Source: Antedon bifida (Eukaryota > Echinodermata > Crinoidea > Comatulida > Antedonidae). From it: 64,000 nt of DNA. The stretch lies in contig OY727094.1 of assembly GCA_963402885.1 (NCBI GenBank), forward strand, positions 30,072,501-30,136,500, given 5' to 3'. Every line of letters begins with the position of its first letter. Position 1 is the stretch's first letter. Positions 47,419 through 59,360 of the stretch are shown one piece after another. The position numbers and the translations under genes were made by a program. The notes below the pieces were generated by a model. The model ran no database searches. It was not told where the DNA came from and worked only from the letters and a program-made list of their open reading frames with translations.

Positions 47419-50400
47419 ATGGCATTTGTGCGTGCAAGTAAATTTCGTCACATTTTTGGGAAAAAGAATCCAGCTGAACAGTCTTTCACAAATGTGACGT
47501 TATCAAATGAAAGCTTCGATGGAGTGATGATCACGGCCAACCCTAAGTTTTTGGCTTTTGTTGTAAGAACAGAGGGTGGAGGAGCATTTATGGTTTTACC
47601 AATTGAACAGGTGAGTTTTTCTTTTGATCTTGGGGGGTCACTCTTAAATATTTTCATACAGGGAAGTACCGCATTTATGGAGTATATTTTCGTGGGCCTC
47701 TTAACACAAGTGTGGGAAAATATGAGGAGGTGCAGCATTTATGAGGATTTAGTAGCACAAGTGTGGGAAATGAAGAGGTGAAATTAGAAGTTTAAGTCCT
47801 TCTCCGTCCAGTGTCAATTTATCGCACAATTTTAGCAGGGATTTTAACTATACTGGATGCTAAGCCCATCGCTAAATTGATCCTACCTTTGAATCAATGA
47901 AAACTAGCCGTCTATGTTATCGCAAACCCTGTCATGAACGGTTCCCCTTTTGCCAGAAACTAGTAGAAATATTGCACCGTTTCTGGCGTGGCATTTTTCC
48001 TGTCATCTTGGTAGTTTAAGTCCATAGTATTTTTCATTAAAAAACAGGTAGCACAAGTGCCTCATGTCTCGAAGTGGCTCCTGCACCTCCTCGTTTGGTT
48101 TGTATACAAGTGACCCCCTGTCTATTCTGTCTTGTGTGCCAAGGAATGTAGAGGGAGCTCAACATTTTACTTTCCAAAAATGAGGGAGTAGCGGCCGTCT
48201 CTTGTTTTTTTAATTTTTGACAGTATATTCCTCCCTGGCTCATCATGCGCATGTGTGTGATGTAACTAATAGTATTATTTATTTTCAGTATGGCCGTGTA
48301 GATCAAAATGCGCCTAAAGTGGAAGGTCACGAAAACAAAGTGTTGACACTTGCTTGGAATCCTTTCAATGATAACATCATCGCAAGCGGAGATGATTACG
48401 GCAGAATCAAGCTCTTTGAGATTCCTGATGGAGGTCTAAAAGAACCGATACGAGAAGCGGCATTACAACTTGATGGACATCAACGAAAAGTCCAATTGTT
48501 GATGTTTCACCGCTCGGCAGAGAACATTCTATTTTCTGCATGTAAGTAGACTGCAACTTATGTTAAATATGATAAATGATTAGATAGAAGGCCTAAGATT
48601 TTTTGTTTTCTTCAATGCAGGGACTGTAAATAGTCCAAGCTGTTTATTTTGGGAAAATGTTTTTTTATATTTTAAAGATGTATTGGCCCCCAAAAACATG
48701 AACATTTAAGATTAATAAAATCAGACTTTGAATAGATTATTTTGTAGTTTTAATAAAGTTAATCACTTCCGTAGAAAAAAAAATGGAACTTATAAAATAA
48801 CTGGTTAAATTCAACCAACACCCGTTGACTGACAGCCAGTTTGACTATTTTTTTGCTTTAAATTACAGTTTTTAAGGTAAATATACTTTTTTTAAATCCA
48901 ATTTTTTGTTAAAGTTGATAACTATTTTGTGACATTAAAATGGCTTGTTAAAAAAAAAAAATAAAAGTTTAAGAATTTTTTTTCATCTTTAACATTCATT
49001 ATTCCTCTTTCAGCTGCTGATAATGACATCAAAATTTGGAACTTAGAAACTAGTGACGTTATTCAGAGCTGTACCTTTCCTGATTTTCTCTATTCAATGG
49101 ACCTCAATAAAAATGGTTCTGAGTTGGTTGTATCCTGCAAGGATAAGAACTTCCGAGTGTTGGATGCACGCACATTGGAAGAGAAAGCAGTAAGCATTCT
49201 TATATTAATGTCAGGCAAACTGTGATATTTAAATTTGGCAAGGTTTCTTTAAATGCTTGTTTGATATATTCTTATATTTTTATTTACAGAAATGGAAAGG
49301 TCATGAAGGGTCAAAACCTTCGTTTATACAGTTCGCCAATTTTAACATGTTTATTTCAACTGGATTTTCAAGAATGAGTGAACGTGAATTACGTGTATGG
49401 AATCAGGTACTGTAGCTATCACTTTGTTTAATATAAGAATATGTTTGTTATGATGCAGCGTAAACCCCTGTCTACACTATCAAACTTTATGTGACAAAAA
49501 AATTTGATGTGCCATATATGGACATATCACTACAATATTTGGGCACATCACATTTTTTTTGTCAAACTAGTTTAATGGTGTAAACAGAGCTCAACCAATC
49601 GCAAGCAACTGTTGGAATATTCACAATGCATACTTGATAGTTTTCATCATTTGGAAGCAACGAAGGATAGACTTCGCATTATTCCATCCCTTTAAGGAGT
49701 TTGAAAACAACATACTGTAATTGACACAGTAAACATAATAACGGCATAACATGTTTGCAAATATGTTTTCATCAAACTTAAGTTTATCTTAATTTTATTA
49801 TGCTGTCGTTAGTTCGGCAACATTACTCATGACATCAACTACACACTTTGGTGTCACTTACGGAAGTTGGAAAAACTCTTTAAAAAATCTGTACAAGCAG
49901 CAGCTGATAAAAATCTACTTTAAAAATAAACCTATTGTGAATTGTGTTGATTTGAACCTGTTATGCTTATTTATTTACAGGATAAGTTTCATTCATACTT
50001 ACCGAAGTTGCCAATAATTGGCTCACAAAACCAAGTTACCTGGCAAAATAACATAAAATAAAGTCCAACAGCCCAATTAATAAACAAAACATGTTTGTTT
50101 ATTTCAGAGCACTAAGGCAAAGTTAAATCTTATGGAGATGGACACAAGCAATAGTCCTCTACACATTTACTACGATAGTGACTTGAATGTAATCTTCCTC
50201 ACTGGTAAGGTAAGTAGATTAATATTTTCACTTTCATTGTTTCTGTGGTTTAAATTATTTTTCAGGGGTTGAATGGAGCATTTAATTAATATTCTTCCGA
50301 AGATAAACTGAGGCAGATGTGTACCTCCAGTTTTAAGTCCTTATCAGAGAAGCATGTTCTACCACCAGAAGAATGATCGCCTCTGTCTTAACCGCTTGGC

Positions 50401-53400
50401 CACTCGACTCAACAAAAAGCCAATCTTAAGCCAATCAGATCGAATTATGCTGTTCATAAAATACATTCAGATTTAAAGCTGTTTACATCATTAATAATTA
50501 TTATTATTACTTTGTCCTTTGACCTCCAGGGAGACTCTGCTATTCGCTACTACGAGTTGGTAGAAGCCGATCCATATCTACATTTCTTGAGCACGCAAAC
50601 AGATTCTTCTGGACACAAAAGAATCGGCAACATTTGCAAACGTGCAGTCAATCCAGCTTTAAAAGAGATCTGTAGATTCTACAGATTTGAAAAAAACAAC
50701 ATCACTGTCATGTCCATGATTGTGCCAAGAAAGGTAAGTCATCTTTTTTTCTACAGTTTTAAAGCAAATTTATTAATATTTAATATTTTTTTCTTTCTTA
50801 CTCAGTGAAATATGTATCGTATACTATAAAATATTAAGCTCTGTCTACACTATCAAATTTATGTGAGACAAAATGTAATGTGCCCATATATGGACATGAT
50901 GATGTCACTACCATATTTGGGTACTTCACTCTTTTTTTTGTCGTCAAACCAGCGAAGGTGAAATTACCTGGTCAAACTAGTTTGATAGTGCAGACAGCTT
51001 TACGTAGAGTGACTTTGGCAAGCTCAATATATACAGTACAAACCATGTTGAAGAGACACTTTTGAAACCCAATAAAGTTTTCGTTTATTGGGTGTTCCCT
51101 GAATAGCGGTTTAGTGTTCAGACATTTTTCACCCATTAGTTCTTCAAGGAAAGTGGCTACCTAATAGAAGCATTTCCTATATATTAATGTCCCACATGGA
51201 GCGTTCCACTCACACTGTATTTAAAGAGATAGATGTGATATTTCTATATCATGTTTGTTATTTATTTTATTTTAATGAATATAATAATAGTAAATTTGTA
51301 ATATAATTAATTTACCACAGTAACATTTGTTTTTGATTAATAGTCCGAGACCTTCCAAGAGGATATTTATCCCGATACAGCTTCCGATATACCAGCCCTG
51401 ACAGCGGATGAGTGGGTAGGTGGCAAAAACGCAGAACCCAACAAGTTTAAATTTCAAGACTCCTTCAAAAATTCGGGGAAAGCAACAATTAGTGTCAAGA
51501 AATTTGGAGGAGGCCTGAAGAAGACTGTCCGATCTGCAGCAGCAGCTGGAGAAGGAGGAGAGGTAACACTTGGTTTTTGTATTATTTAGTATATACTCTG
51601 AAAGTAAATAACAAATATGATGAAATGGTAGCTTAAACGGTTCGGTATAAGAGGGAAACACTGGCTTTTAGAAATAGGGATTTAGTTCCCTTTTGTGTTT
51701 CTTGCCACCTACTTAGTGGTGGTTTTGTTTTTTTTTTTGTGATGTTTTTTGGCAATAAGAATAACAATTTTGAAATTCCTGCAGATCGAATTATTATCAA
51801 GCATGGTTTCAGAGAATTTTGCAATTCAGGAGCTAAAACCGATTTAAGTTTTAAAGCTCAGGTACAGGCATGAATTTTAAATATAATATCTGGATAATTG
51901 TACATAAATCAAATATTTGTAACAGAATTCAAGACGAAAAAAACATGAATTTCCCTTAATATGGTCAAATACAAAATTTGGCAAAATTCTGCCATAAAAA
52001 CCAGAAAGACTTTTTTTCAGTAGTTAGGTAGTTTCACCTAATGTAATAACATGTCTGGTGACTCCCTAGAAGGTGAAAAAAGATGGTGGATATACGGTGG
52101 ATAATTTTTGCTATAGCATGAAAATAAGAATCTGAAGTTGAATAAAAATACCAGAAATGTAAAATGCAAGTTATATTACCTATGTTTAGTCATCTAATAA
52201 AATTTTTTACCATACCGTTTATTTGTCATAGCTTTTTAAAATGCCTCTCTATTTACAATATTTGTGTACAAAAGAATAGAGATTTTACTGTGTAATTTGA
52301 ACTATCCCCCCACTGATAAGAAAGTGCTTATTTTCAACAAGCTTGTGTAACACAAATAAAATCCCAAAAATTATGAAACATAGGGGAAACTATAGATCGA
52401 TAATTATTGGAATGTATGATCAATAGAAATTTTTTGCCCGCACCTGGCCTTTAAAAAAAAAGTTTTTTTTCATAAAACCAATTTTTACAATTTCCCTCTC
52501 CTAGTTTTACACTTAGTTTGGCTTTACATTGTGTCCTAATGGGAACCAAGCTTTTGGCAATGCATACTTATACACTTAGTTTGGCCTTAGGCTATGTTCA
52601 GACCCATGGCGTTAGACCGTTTTAGCGTACAACGTTACTAGCAAGGTCACATTACAAACCGCAGAGAAAAAAATGAGGTGTTCAGACCCATAGCGTACGA
52701 TTATCGTTACAACGGAAGTGCGTCATTCAGGTTGTTTCTAGTTGTAATGCATATTCATGTGCTCTTACCCACATGTTTTCATCATTATTTCCACTGTATA
52801 TAGGCCTAGATCTCAGCCCTACAATTATGACAAAATTTGCCGTAAATAAAACATACCTCAGGATGTATTTAAGAAAAATATAGTAAAGCCAAATTTCTGT
52901 TTCTATTGTTTTTATTTTGCAGTAAAAAACATTTTCCCCAGGCTCTTGTGTTACGAAAATAAAGCAGGCCTCCTAATGATGAAGAAAAAATTGATTGTGA
53001 TTAGTCTATTCTGTCCAGTCGATCAAAAATAACCCGTAACTTGCTAATAAAAAAGACACAGCTCCCCTTGTTTGTTTACTGAATTTTTTAAGAGTTAGGG
53101 GGTTTTCAGCATTAAACAAGATGTCAGCCTAGGTCAAACCTTGTTTCAAGTCATAACAGGAAACGTTCTGATTGGATACAACGTTGAATTACAGTAGCGT
53201 CGTATGCTAAAACGGTACTATCAACCGTTTTCCACTACAACGCTACAACCATTGTACGACGCGTTGTACGCTAATCCCCAACTGTTCAGACACACATTCT
53301 TTTAGCGTGGTACGCTAAAACGGTCTAACGCCATGGGTCTGAACAGGGCCTTACATTGTGTTCTAGTGGGAACCGAACTTAACAATACATACTTGATTAT

Positions 53401-54177
53401 TGAGGTCACTTGGAAGGTCAAAATAACAAGTTAAGATGGAAGACATACAACAATACAGACTTGTCTTAAGATCCAAAAGGTCTCCTTTTTTCTATTAAAA
53501 ACATTCAGAATATTAGCCCAGCCCAATGGTGACCGGTATTGGGAGAATTGACTGTATACTTTACCAATATAAACGCCACACACACAAAACATATTGAAAA
53601 CAGACACTACAATCAAAGCCAATCACTTCAGTTTAATTCAAATTTTTTATTCATCCCGCATGGAGCGATTTCAAATTGAATTTTCTAAATTTGTTGCCTT
53701 ACTACTAAGACAAGTTATATTAATCCAGCCATAACATCGGCAAGGGTTCAAGGCTCACTTGCTCCATGGTTCTGGTGGTAGAACAAGTCTTCTTGGATAA
53801 GGACTATAAACCGTAGGTCCAGTGTACACATACATTGCTTGTGTGCACTTTAAAGAACCTAGTCCATCTTTCAAGACGAGTAGGTGGTTACCCTGGTGTA
53901 CTAGTTCACACTCAGAGACTGAGGGAGCGCCTTATAGTGGCTGCACCGACATGACGTGACCCTTAGGGGAGAAATATGTAATTAAAAAGTGTAACATCCG
54001 AGTCCACAGCACATAGAGACTATTTTTATTATGCGCTATACAAATTTAAAACCATTAATTATTTACAATTTGTTTCATTTTCAGGATGAATTTAACGCTT
54101 TGAAGAAGGAAGTAGAAAAACTGAAATCAACAGTAACATCACTAGAATCAAGGATCAAAGTACTTGAAAATAAATAA
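47419..54177 (+). CDS. Coronin, class I (CORO1-like), 451 aa
   Basis: Eight coding exons: 47419-47610, 48289-48541, 49014-49189, 49290-49406, 50108-50209, 50530-50733, 51344-51562 and 54085-54177. Phases agree and the total is 1356 nt. Coronins bind F-actin and Arp2/3 and control lamellipodial turnover. The N-terminal basic actin-binding motif SKFRHIFGKK is followed by the beta-propeller: GGGAFMVLPI, EGHENKVLTLAWNPFNDNII, ASGDDYGRIKLFEIP, SADNDIKIWNLE, then the family hallmark GFSRMSERELRVWN, and EMDTSNSPLHIYYD, GKGDSAIRYYE. The C-terminal extension is the coronin type: VPRKSETFQEDIYPDTA and ALTADEWVGGKNAEP. A short unique region (KKFGGGLKKTVRSAAAAGEG) precedes a C-terminal coiled coil, ALKKEVEKLKSTVTSLESRI. 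Single propeller plus one coiled coil, and length, place it in class I rather than class II or the tandem class III. The last intron is 2.5 kb and carries a Harbinger-like MITE. Confidence 0.95.
48671..48985. repeat. MITE family B copy, right end lost
   Basis: TTTAAAGATGTATTGGCCCC then AAAAACATGAACATTTAAGA and TTAATAAAATCAGACTTTGA match the 4913-5196 element over its length. The right terminal TTGTCTCCC complement is not recognisable. It lies in coronin intron 3. Confidence 0.75.
49464..49593. repeat. MITE family A copy, coronin intron 5
   Basis: CCCTGTCTACACTATCAAAC at the left, CTAGTTTAATGGTGTAAACA then GAGCT at the right. Reverse orientation relative to the 20205 copy. Confidence 0.85.
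50285..50385 (-). repeat. Dispersed repeat G copy 1, coronin intron 6
   Basis: On the minus strand reads GGTGGTAGAACATGCTTCTC, TGATAAGGACTTAAAACTGG and AGGTACAC. It matches 53772-53832 on the plus strand, so it is a dispersed short repeat, possibly a SINE. Confidence 0.6.
50834..51002. repeat. MITE family A copy, coronin intron 7
   Basis: TTAAGCTCTGTCTACACTAT at the left, TAGTTTGATAGTGCAGACAG at the right. An extra 25 bp (CCAGCGAAGGTGAAATTACC region) sits near the right arm. Confidence 0.87.
52509..53395. repeat. Tandem 63-bp repeat, second copy split by a MITE
   Basis: Copy 1 (52509-52571) reads ACACTTAGTTTGGCTTTACA then TTGTGTCCTAATGGGAACCA. Copy 2 starts at 52572, reads ACACTTAGTTTGGCCTTA, is broken by the element 52590-53350, and resumes TTACATTGTGTTCTAGTGGG AACC at 53351. 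Copy 1 is thus the unoccupied site. Confidence 0.85.
52590..53350. mobile_element. PIF/Harbinger-like MITE, 761 bp, coronin intron 8
   Basis: Ends GGCTATGTTCAGACCCATGG then CGTTAGACCGTTTTAGCGTA, and in exact complement at the right with outer bases GGGCC. TTA flanks it on both sides (52587-52589, 53351-53353). A TTA duplication and G/C-rich tips are typical of the PIF/Harbinger superfamily. Subterminal copies of AGCGTAC, AACGTTAC and CGTTGTACGC add further internal symmetry. There is no transposase. Confidence 0.82.
53755..54050 (+). repeat. Dispersed repeat G copy 2, coronin intron 8
   Basis: GGTGGTAGAACAAGTCTTCT then TGGATAAGGACTATAAACCG match copy 1 near 50285 in the other orientation. 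The segment continues through ACCCTGGTGTACTAGTTCAC and ends TTATGCGCTATACAAATTTA, a 3' end shared with other short repeats here. A retroposon origin is likely. Confidence 0.55.
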
Positions 54178-56156
54178 AATGTAAAAGGAGATGCAACAGG
54201 AAAAATAAACTGTAAGAAATGTAAAAATAAATTGGGTATCACTTTTGACATACAAATTTGTAAATCTTGTATCCAGCATTTAGATATTATGCATAATTAT
54301 TATTTAATATTTTGATGATGATTATTAATAACTGCATCAAAATATTAATTAGAAAATGACACCACAATTTTGTAAATTTTTTTCTGAATTATTAAAATAT
54401 GTCAAAACATGAAATATAGTATTGATAGAGATGAAGTACCATTTCAACTTGCACTCTTAAACATGGGTTGTATGTTGAAGAAATGTTGCAAAAAACGGTT
54501 TTGTGACTACCATGGTATTTTAATACTTATGCTCAAAACCCCATTCAAATCGCTTAGCAAACATCCATAGTTTGTGCACACATCATACATAAACTATTGA
54601 GTTTTGCTAGGCCATGTGAGCATGGTTTGGTTCATGTCCATCTGGGATGTGTGGGACAGTGAAAACTATATACAGTATTGTCATTCCTTTCTGACCAAAC
54701 TCTCGGCTTGATTATGTAACGAAATTAATTTCTACTTACAAATTATTAAATGAGTAAAAGTGTAGATATAAGTCATCATTGTATGTCTTCTTTTTAGTTA
54801 AAGGAAATTGAAAAAATATTTTTAAGAATTTAATATCTTTGGTCCTATTTGTATTATTATTAGACCAAAAAAAGTAATGTTATAGTTAATATAATAATAG
54901 GTTACATTTATCCAAGTTAATGATCTTACAAAAGTTATTATTTATGATTTTTAATTGTAATACATAAATATTAGATAAGAATTATTTTATTTTATATCCA
55001 TTATTTTTGTAACCTTGTTATTTCCCATCAATTTTGAAATGGTTTTTTCTCACAATCAATTGTTGATGTCCTAAACGGTTACTTTTAATGTTCTTTATTT
55101 CACCCTTGCGACTTTCAAATTATTTTTTGTTGGAAACCGACGACTGAGTAATAGGGACAACGTTTTAGTTTGAATTTTGATGATTTGCGTTTAATCAATC
55201 GTACGATTCAAGCACTTGTTGCGACTGTTTCTGTTGTTAATTTAAGTAGTCACACATGTGGTTTTTTGACCAATGAAACAATCTCTGTGAAAACAGTTCT
55301 TTTTTTTTAGTTTTAGTAGGATTCGTGTCTAAGCCAAAATAAAGCTTGTGTATGACTAAAGAAGTCGCATTGAAAACTGAATGTGGTAGTAAAATGGATT
55401 GGTAGACTTAGGCCTAGCTTGTTTGGTTTAAAATGAATTTGTAACTTATGCTAATATTATTTGTAGTAAAGAGCAGGTGTTATTTATGCAAATTAAAATT
55501 TCTGTAAATCATGCGGGATTGACTGCCCTCCTCCAATACACGCTCTGAGCGCTAGACAGTTGCTTACTTAGTCTTCTACGTGTAACTTCGTCTCTTTAAA
55601 CTGAAAGATTACATTGTAACATGTGTAAGTCTCTATAAACTGCATACAAACACAAAGGTTACATTGTGTAATATTGTCAAACAATTTAATATCAATATAG
55701 AAATTGAACAATAAAATAATCAACAATTGTATTGGAAAAGTTGATTTAAAAATATGTATTTATCCAATTTCGGCATATAAAATAATCTTTTCAAACCTGT
55801 TTGACTGGGTGTGTAATTGTTGTTATTTGTATAAATTTTGTTATTGTAAAATTCATGTAAACTTTTTTACAGTTTGTTAGATTAGCTTTAAGTGGTTATA
55901 TCATAAAAATTAAGATCAAAATGTATCTGTAGTATCAAATTTGTGATCTAAAACTTGTGAAATAATATCTTGATTTGATATTATAATAATGAGACTGTAT
56001 TCGTTTTGATTTAAATCAAAACCGATATGCTAACCATTAAAATATAGTTTGATATTCATTCTAGACTTTTGAACACATGTTATCTTATTAAGTTTAAGGA
56101 CAAACGAATCAATAAAATCCAAATTAAACAAATGTAAAACACTGGTAGTACAGGAT
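54178..56156. other. Coronin 3' UTR and flank
   Basis: AT-rich with several AATAAA-type signals soon after the stop codon (for example near 54203). No other gene seen. Confidence 0.5.
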
Positions 56157-56860
56157 TATTAACATTGTTATCTAAAGCTAGGATCAGATTTGAGATTTAG
56201 AACACCAGGATTAACATTGATATCCAAATCTAGGATCAGATTTGAGATTAAGAACACCAGGATTAACATTGATATCCAAAGCTAGGATCAGCTTTGAGAT
56301 AGAACACCAGGATTAACATTGATATCCAAAGCTAGGATCAGATTTGAGATTTAGAACACATGATTAACATTGATATCCAAAGCTAGGATCAGATTTGAGA
56401 TTTAGAACACCAGGATTAACATTGATATCCAAAGCTAGGATCAGATTTGAGATTTAGAACACCAGGATTAACATTGATGTCCAAAGCTAGGATCAGATTT
56501 GAGATTTAGAACACATGATTAACATTGATATCCAAAGCTAGGATCAGATTTGAGATTTAGAACACCAGGATTAACATTGATATCCAAAGCTAGGATCAGA
56601 TTTGAGATTTAGAACACCAGGATTAACATTGATGTCCAAAGCTAGGATCAGATTTGAGATAGAACACCAGGATTAACATTGATATCCAAAGCTAGGATCA
56701 GATTTGAGATAGAACACCAGGATTAACATTGATGTCCAAATCTAGGATCAGATTTGAAATTTACAACACCAGGATTAACATTGATGTCCAAAGCTAGGAT
56801 CAGATTTGAGATTTAGAACAGTGTGATTAATATTGATATCTAAAGCTAGGAAATAATTTG
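56157..56860. repeat. Minisatellite, about 52-bp unit, with three-unit higher order
   Basis: About 14 copies of AGGATTAACATTGATATCCA then AAGCTAGGATCAGATTTGAG and ATTTAGAACACC. Some units lack TTTA near the end (48 bp), some replace CCAGG by CATG, and some have GATGTCC for GATATCC. The variants recur every third unit in the middle of the array. Confidence 0.93.
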
Positions 56861-57284
56861 GAATAGTATTTGTAAGATAAGACATAATATCTAAATTCTA
56901 AAAACATAAAACAATATCAGTTTCGGTATTCCAAATACTTAGATTACTAGGTCATATTTGGGATTACACATGAGATTAGTCAAGGTTGAGCATTCCAACA
57001 GACACTAGCAAAATGTGAATGAATTCAGCGCAATCAGGTTTACAATTTATACTTAAAACAGCTAGTATACTTTTTCGTTTATGACTTTGTATCCTGAAGA
57101 TATATTAATAAACAATTTAAAACAGCTTATTGTTAATTGAATTCTTTGCTTTTATGTAATATATGCACAAGTTCTCAATGTTTGACTGTTGCTGTGCAAT
57201 AGATATTTATTTCTTATCAATTAAGGTGACAATATCAATAAAAGTGTGGTTTCTAGATTTAAAATAACAAGGCCAACAGCCATA

Positions 57285-57925
57285 AGTCGCGTGCTCTCAG
57301 AAAAAAATGAACTTTCAAAAAGTAATGTACTATTAAAACTTGTCTGTACATCAAAACAGTTCAAAAAGTACAGAAAAAGCGATAAAACGCAAAGTGATAC
57401 CGGACCGAACAACCGACCGACCGACAGACATAGTTAAAACTTGTCTGTACATCAAAACAGTTCAAAAAGTATAGAAAAGCGATAAAACGTATAGTGATAC
57501 CGGACCGACAGACAGACCGACAGACCGAAATAGTGAACTATTGAGTCGCGTCCATGCGACTATTAAAACTTGTCTGTACATCAAAACAGTTAAAAAAGTA
57601 CAGAAAAAGCGATAAAACGCAAAGTGATACCGGACCGAACAACCGACCGACAGACCGACCGACATAGTTAAAACTTGTCTGTACATCAAAACAGTTCAAA
57701 AAGTATAGAAAAGCGATAAAACGCATAGTGATACCGGACCGACAGACAGACCGACAGACCGAAATAGTGAACTATTGAGTCGCGTACATGCGACTATTAA
57801 AACTTGTCTGTACATCAAAACAGTTAAAAAAGTACAGAAAAGCGATAAAATGCATAGTGATACCGGACCGACAGACAGACCGACCGACCGACATAGTGAA
57901 CTATTGAGTCGCGTACACGCGACTA
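57285..57925. repeat. Tandem array with alternating 101-105 and 129-bp units
   Basis: TTAAAACTTGTCTGTACATC starts units at 57333, 57434, 57563, 57668 and 57797. Units end in a run of GACAGACCGACC-type sequence; the longer ones add GTGAACTATTGAGTCGCGTM CATGCGAC. GTCGCG-TMCAY-GCGAC forms a hairpin, and the array ends at such a hairpin followed by TAAAA (57920). Confidence 0.9.
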
Positions 57926-58254
57926 AAAACCAAATTAACGGAAAGGGTATACCTAGAAATGATCAATTGAACAAAATAGTTTATTTCCTCTATGTGGCTC
58001 GTGGCTATTATAATAAAATGTATTGCCCCCTCAATGTTGAAACAACTTCAACCTAGTTTATAACACGTTTTGCCCCTCATAGTACTTTCGCTCAGGCTCA
58101 TTTTCGCTGAGCGATCTTGTGGTGGTGGGCAACCAACCGACCGGATATACAACGGAACCGAGTGACATTTGGCCGGTAGTCGGTCGATAAACTATAGGCG
58201 TTTTCGGCGATAATGGGCAGCCTAGCATACTATATTCATATTTCAGTTTTATTT
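57926..58254 (+). other. Possible promoter and non-coding exon of the CLIP-like gene
   Basis: From about 58085 the sequence is GC-richer, contains the hairpin TCGCTCAGG...CTGAGCGA, and ends in a donor (ATTTGGTAAGTGAC, exon end about 58255). A leader exon spliced to 60499 is plausible but unproven. Confidence 0.3.
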
Positions 58255-58384
58255 GGTAAGTGACAATCAAATGTATTCGTCAATTATATTACTTTAAAAT
58301 TGTATCTTGCTTATAGGTGACATTTAAAGTGGGAAATTGTCATTGATTGATGTTATTTTGTAAGTGACTTGTCGTCTGTTCTTT

Positions 58385-58500
58385 GCTAGAGCCTAGCCTA
58401 GCTAGTCCCTAGTAGGCTAGGCCTAGCCTAGGCCTAGTTTAAGGCAAAATGTAGTGGGCGTAGCCGCCTAGGCCTAGATACAACGTGTCGACACAACTAG
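58385..58500. repeat. GGCCTA-rich cluster
   Basis: Many overlapping copies of TAGGCCTAG/CTAGCCTAG. The same motif is scattered throughout the window. Low-complexity. Confidence 0.7.
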
Positions 58501-59179
58501 TAGGCCTAGTACCTATAGGAGCTAGCCATCTTATAGCTAGGGAGGTGTACTCAATACACTACGTCCAATGCCGAGATATCTTGTTTTTTTGTTGTATTAT
58601 TAATGTATCAATCATGTATGACAAACAATAAACAACCGTATGATGATGCATACGTTTTGCTTGAGATTTCCGAATATAACTTGTATCTACACTACAGTAT
58701 GCAACTTCTGACTTCATGGTGGATTGTATGACAATTTTTGATTTTATTTCTAGGATAATCATCACCGAGTATAATTATTAATAATTAGTAATATGTGGGA
58801 GTTTTTGTGAGTGATAATTTCACTTTGTGTGAAATTACTGTCATATGCAGTAAAGTTACAAGATTCCTGTTTTTTTTTTTTGCCATCAGCAGTCGTGGAC
58901 AATTTCCAATTAACTGGTTAAATGTGGAAATTAGATCCAGCAAGTCAGTGCAACACACTTAGCATGCTAATTAACATTAATTAGTATAATGATGGACGGT
59001 AATTGAGATTTGTCAGCAAAACATGCAGTGCTCTATTTATGAAAACCCATTGTGACATGAATACTGTATTTATTATGTAGAAGTAAGGTCTGATATTATG
59101 TTACTGCAATATTGTAAAGATTAGGATTGGATAAGTTCTGTTTACAAATTGTTCTGTTTCAATAAAACTAATTGGAAAA

Positions 59180-59360
59180 ATCTGTCTACACTATCAAACT
59201 TTATGTGACAGAAAATGTGATGTGCCCATATATGGACATGGTCATATCACTACCATATTTTGCCTTATTAATATCACTACCATATTTTGCCATATCACTA
59301 CCATATTTGAGCACTTCACATTTTTTTGGTCAAACTAGTTTGATAGTGTAGACAGAGCTT
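59180..59360. repeat. MITE family A copy
   Basis: TCTGTCTACACTATCAAACT at the left, TAGTTTGATAGTGTAGACAG then AGCTTA at the right. The block ATATCACTACCATATTTTGC is present in three tandem copies, making this the largest uninterrupted copy. Confidence 0.88.

Noticed and set aside
56157..57925. Possible CRISPR-like arrays
   Set aside because: The repeats are directly tandem without unique spacers, in a eukaryotic context.
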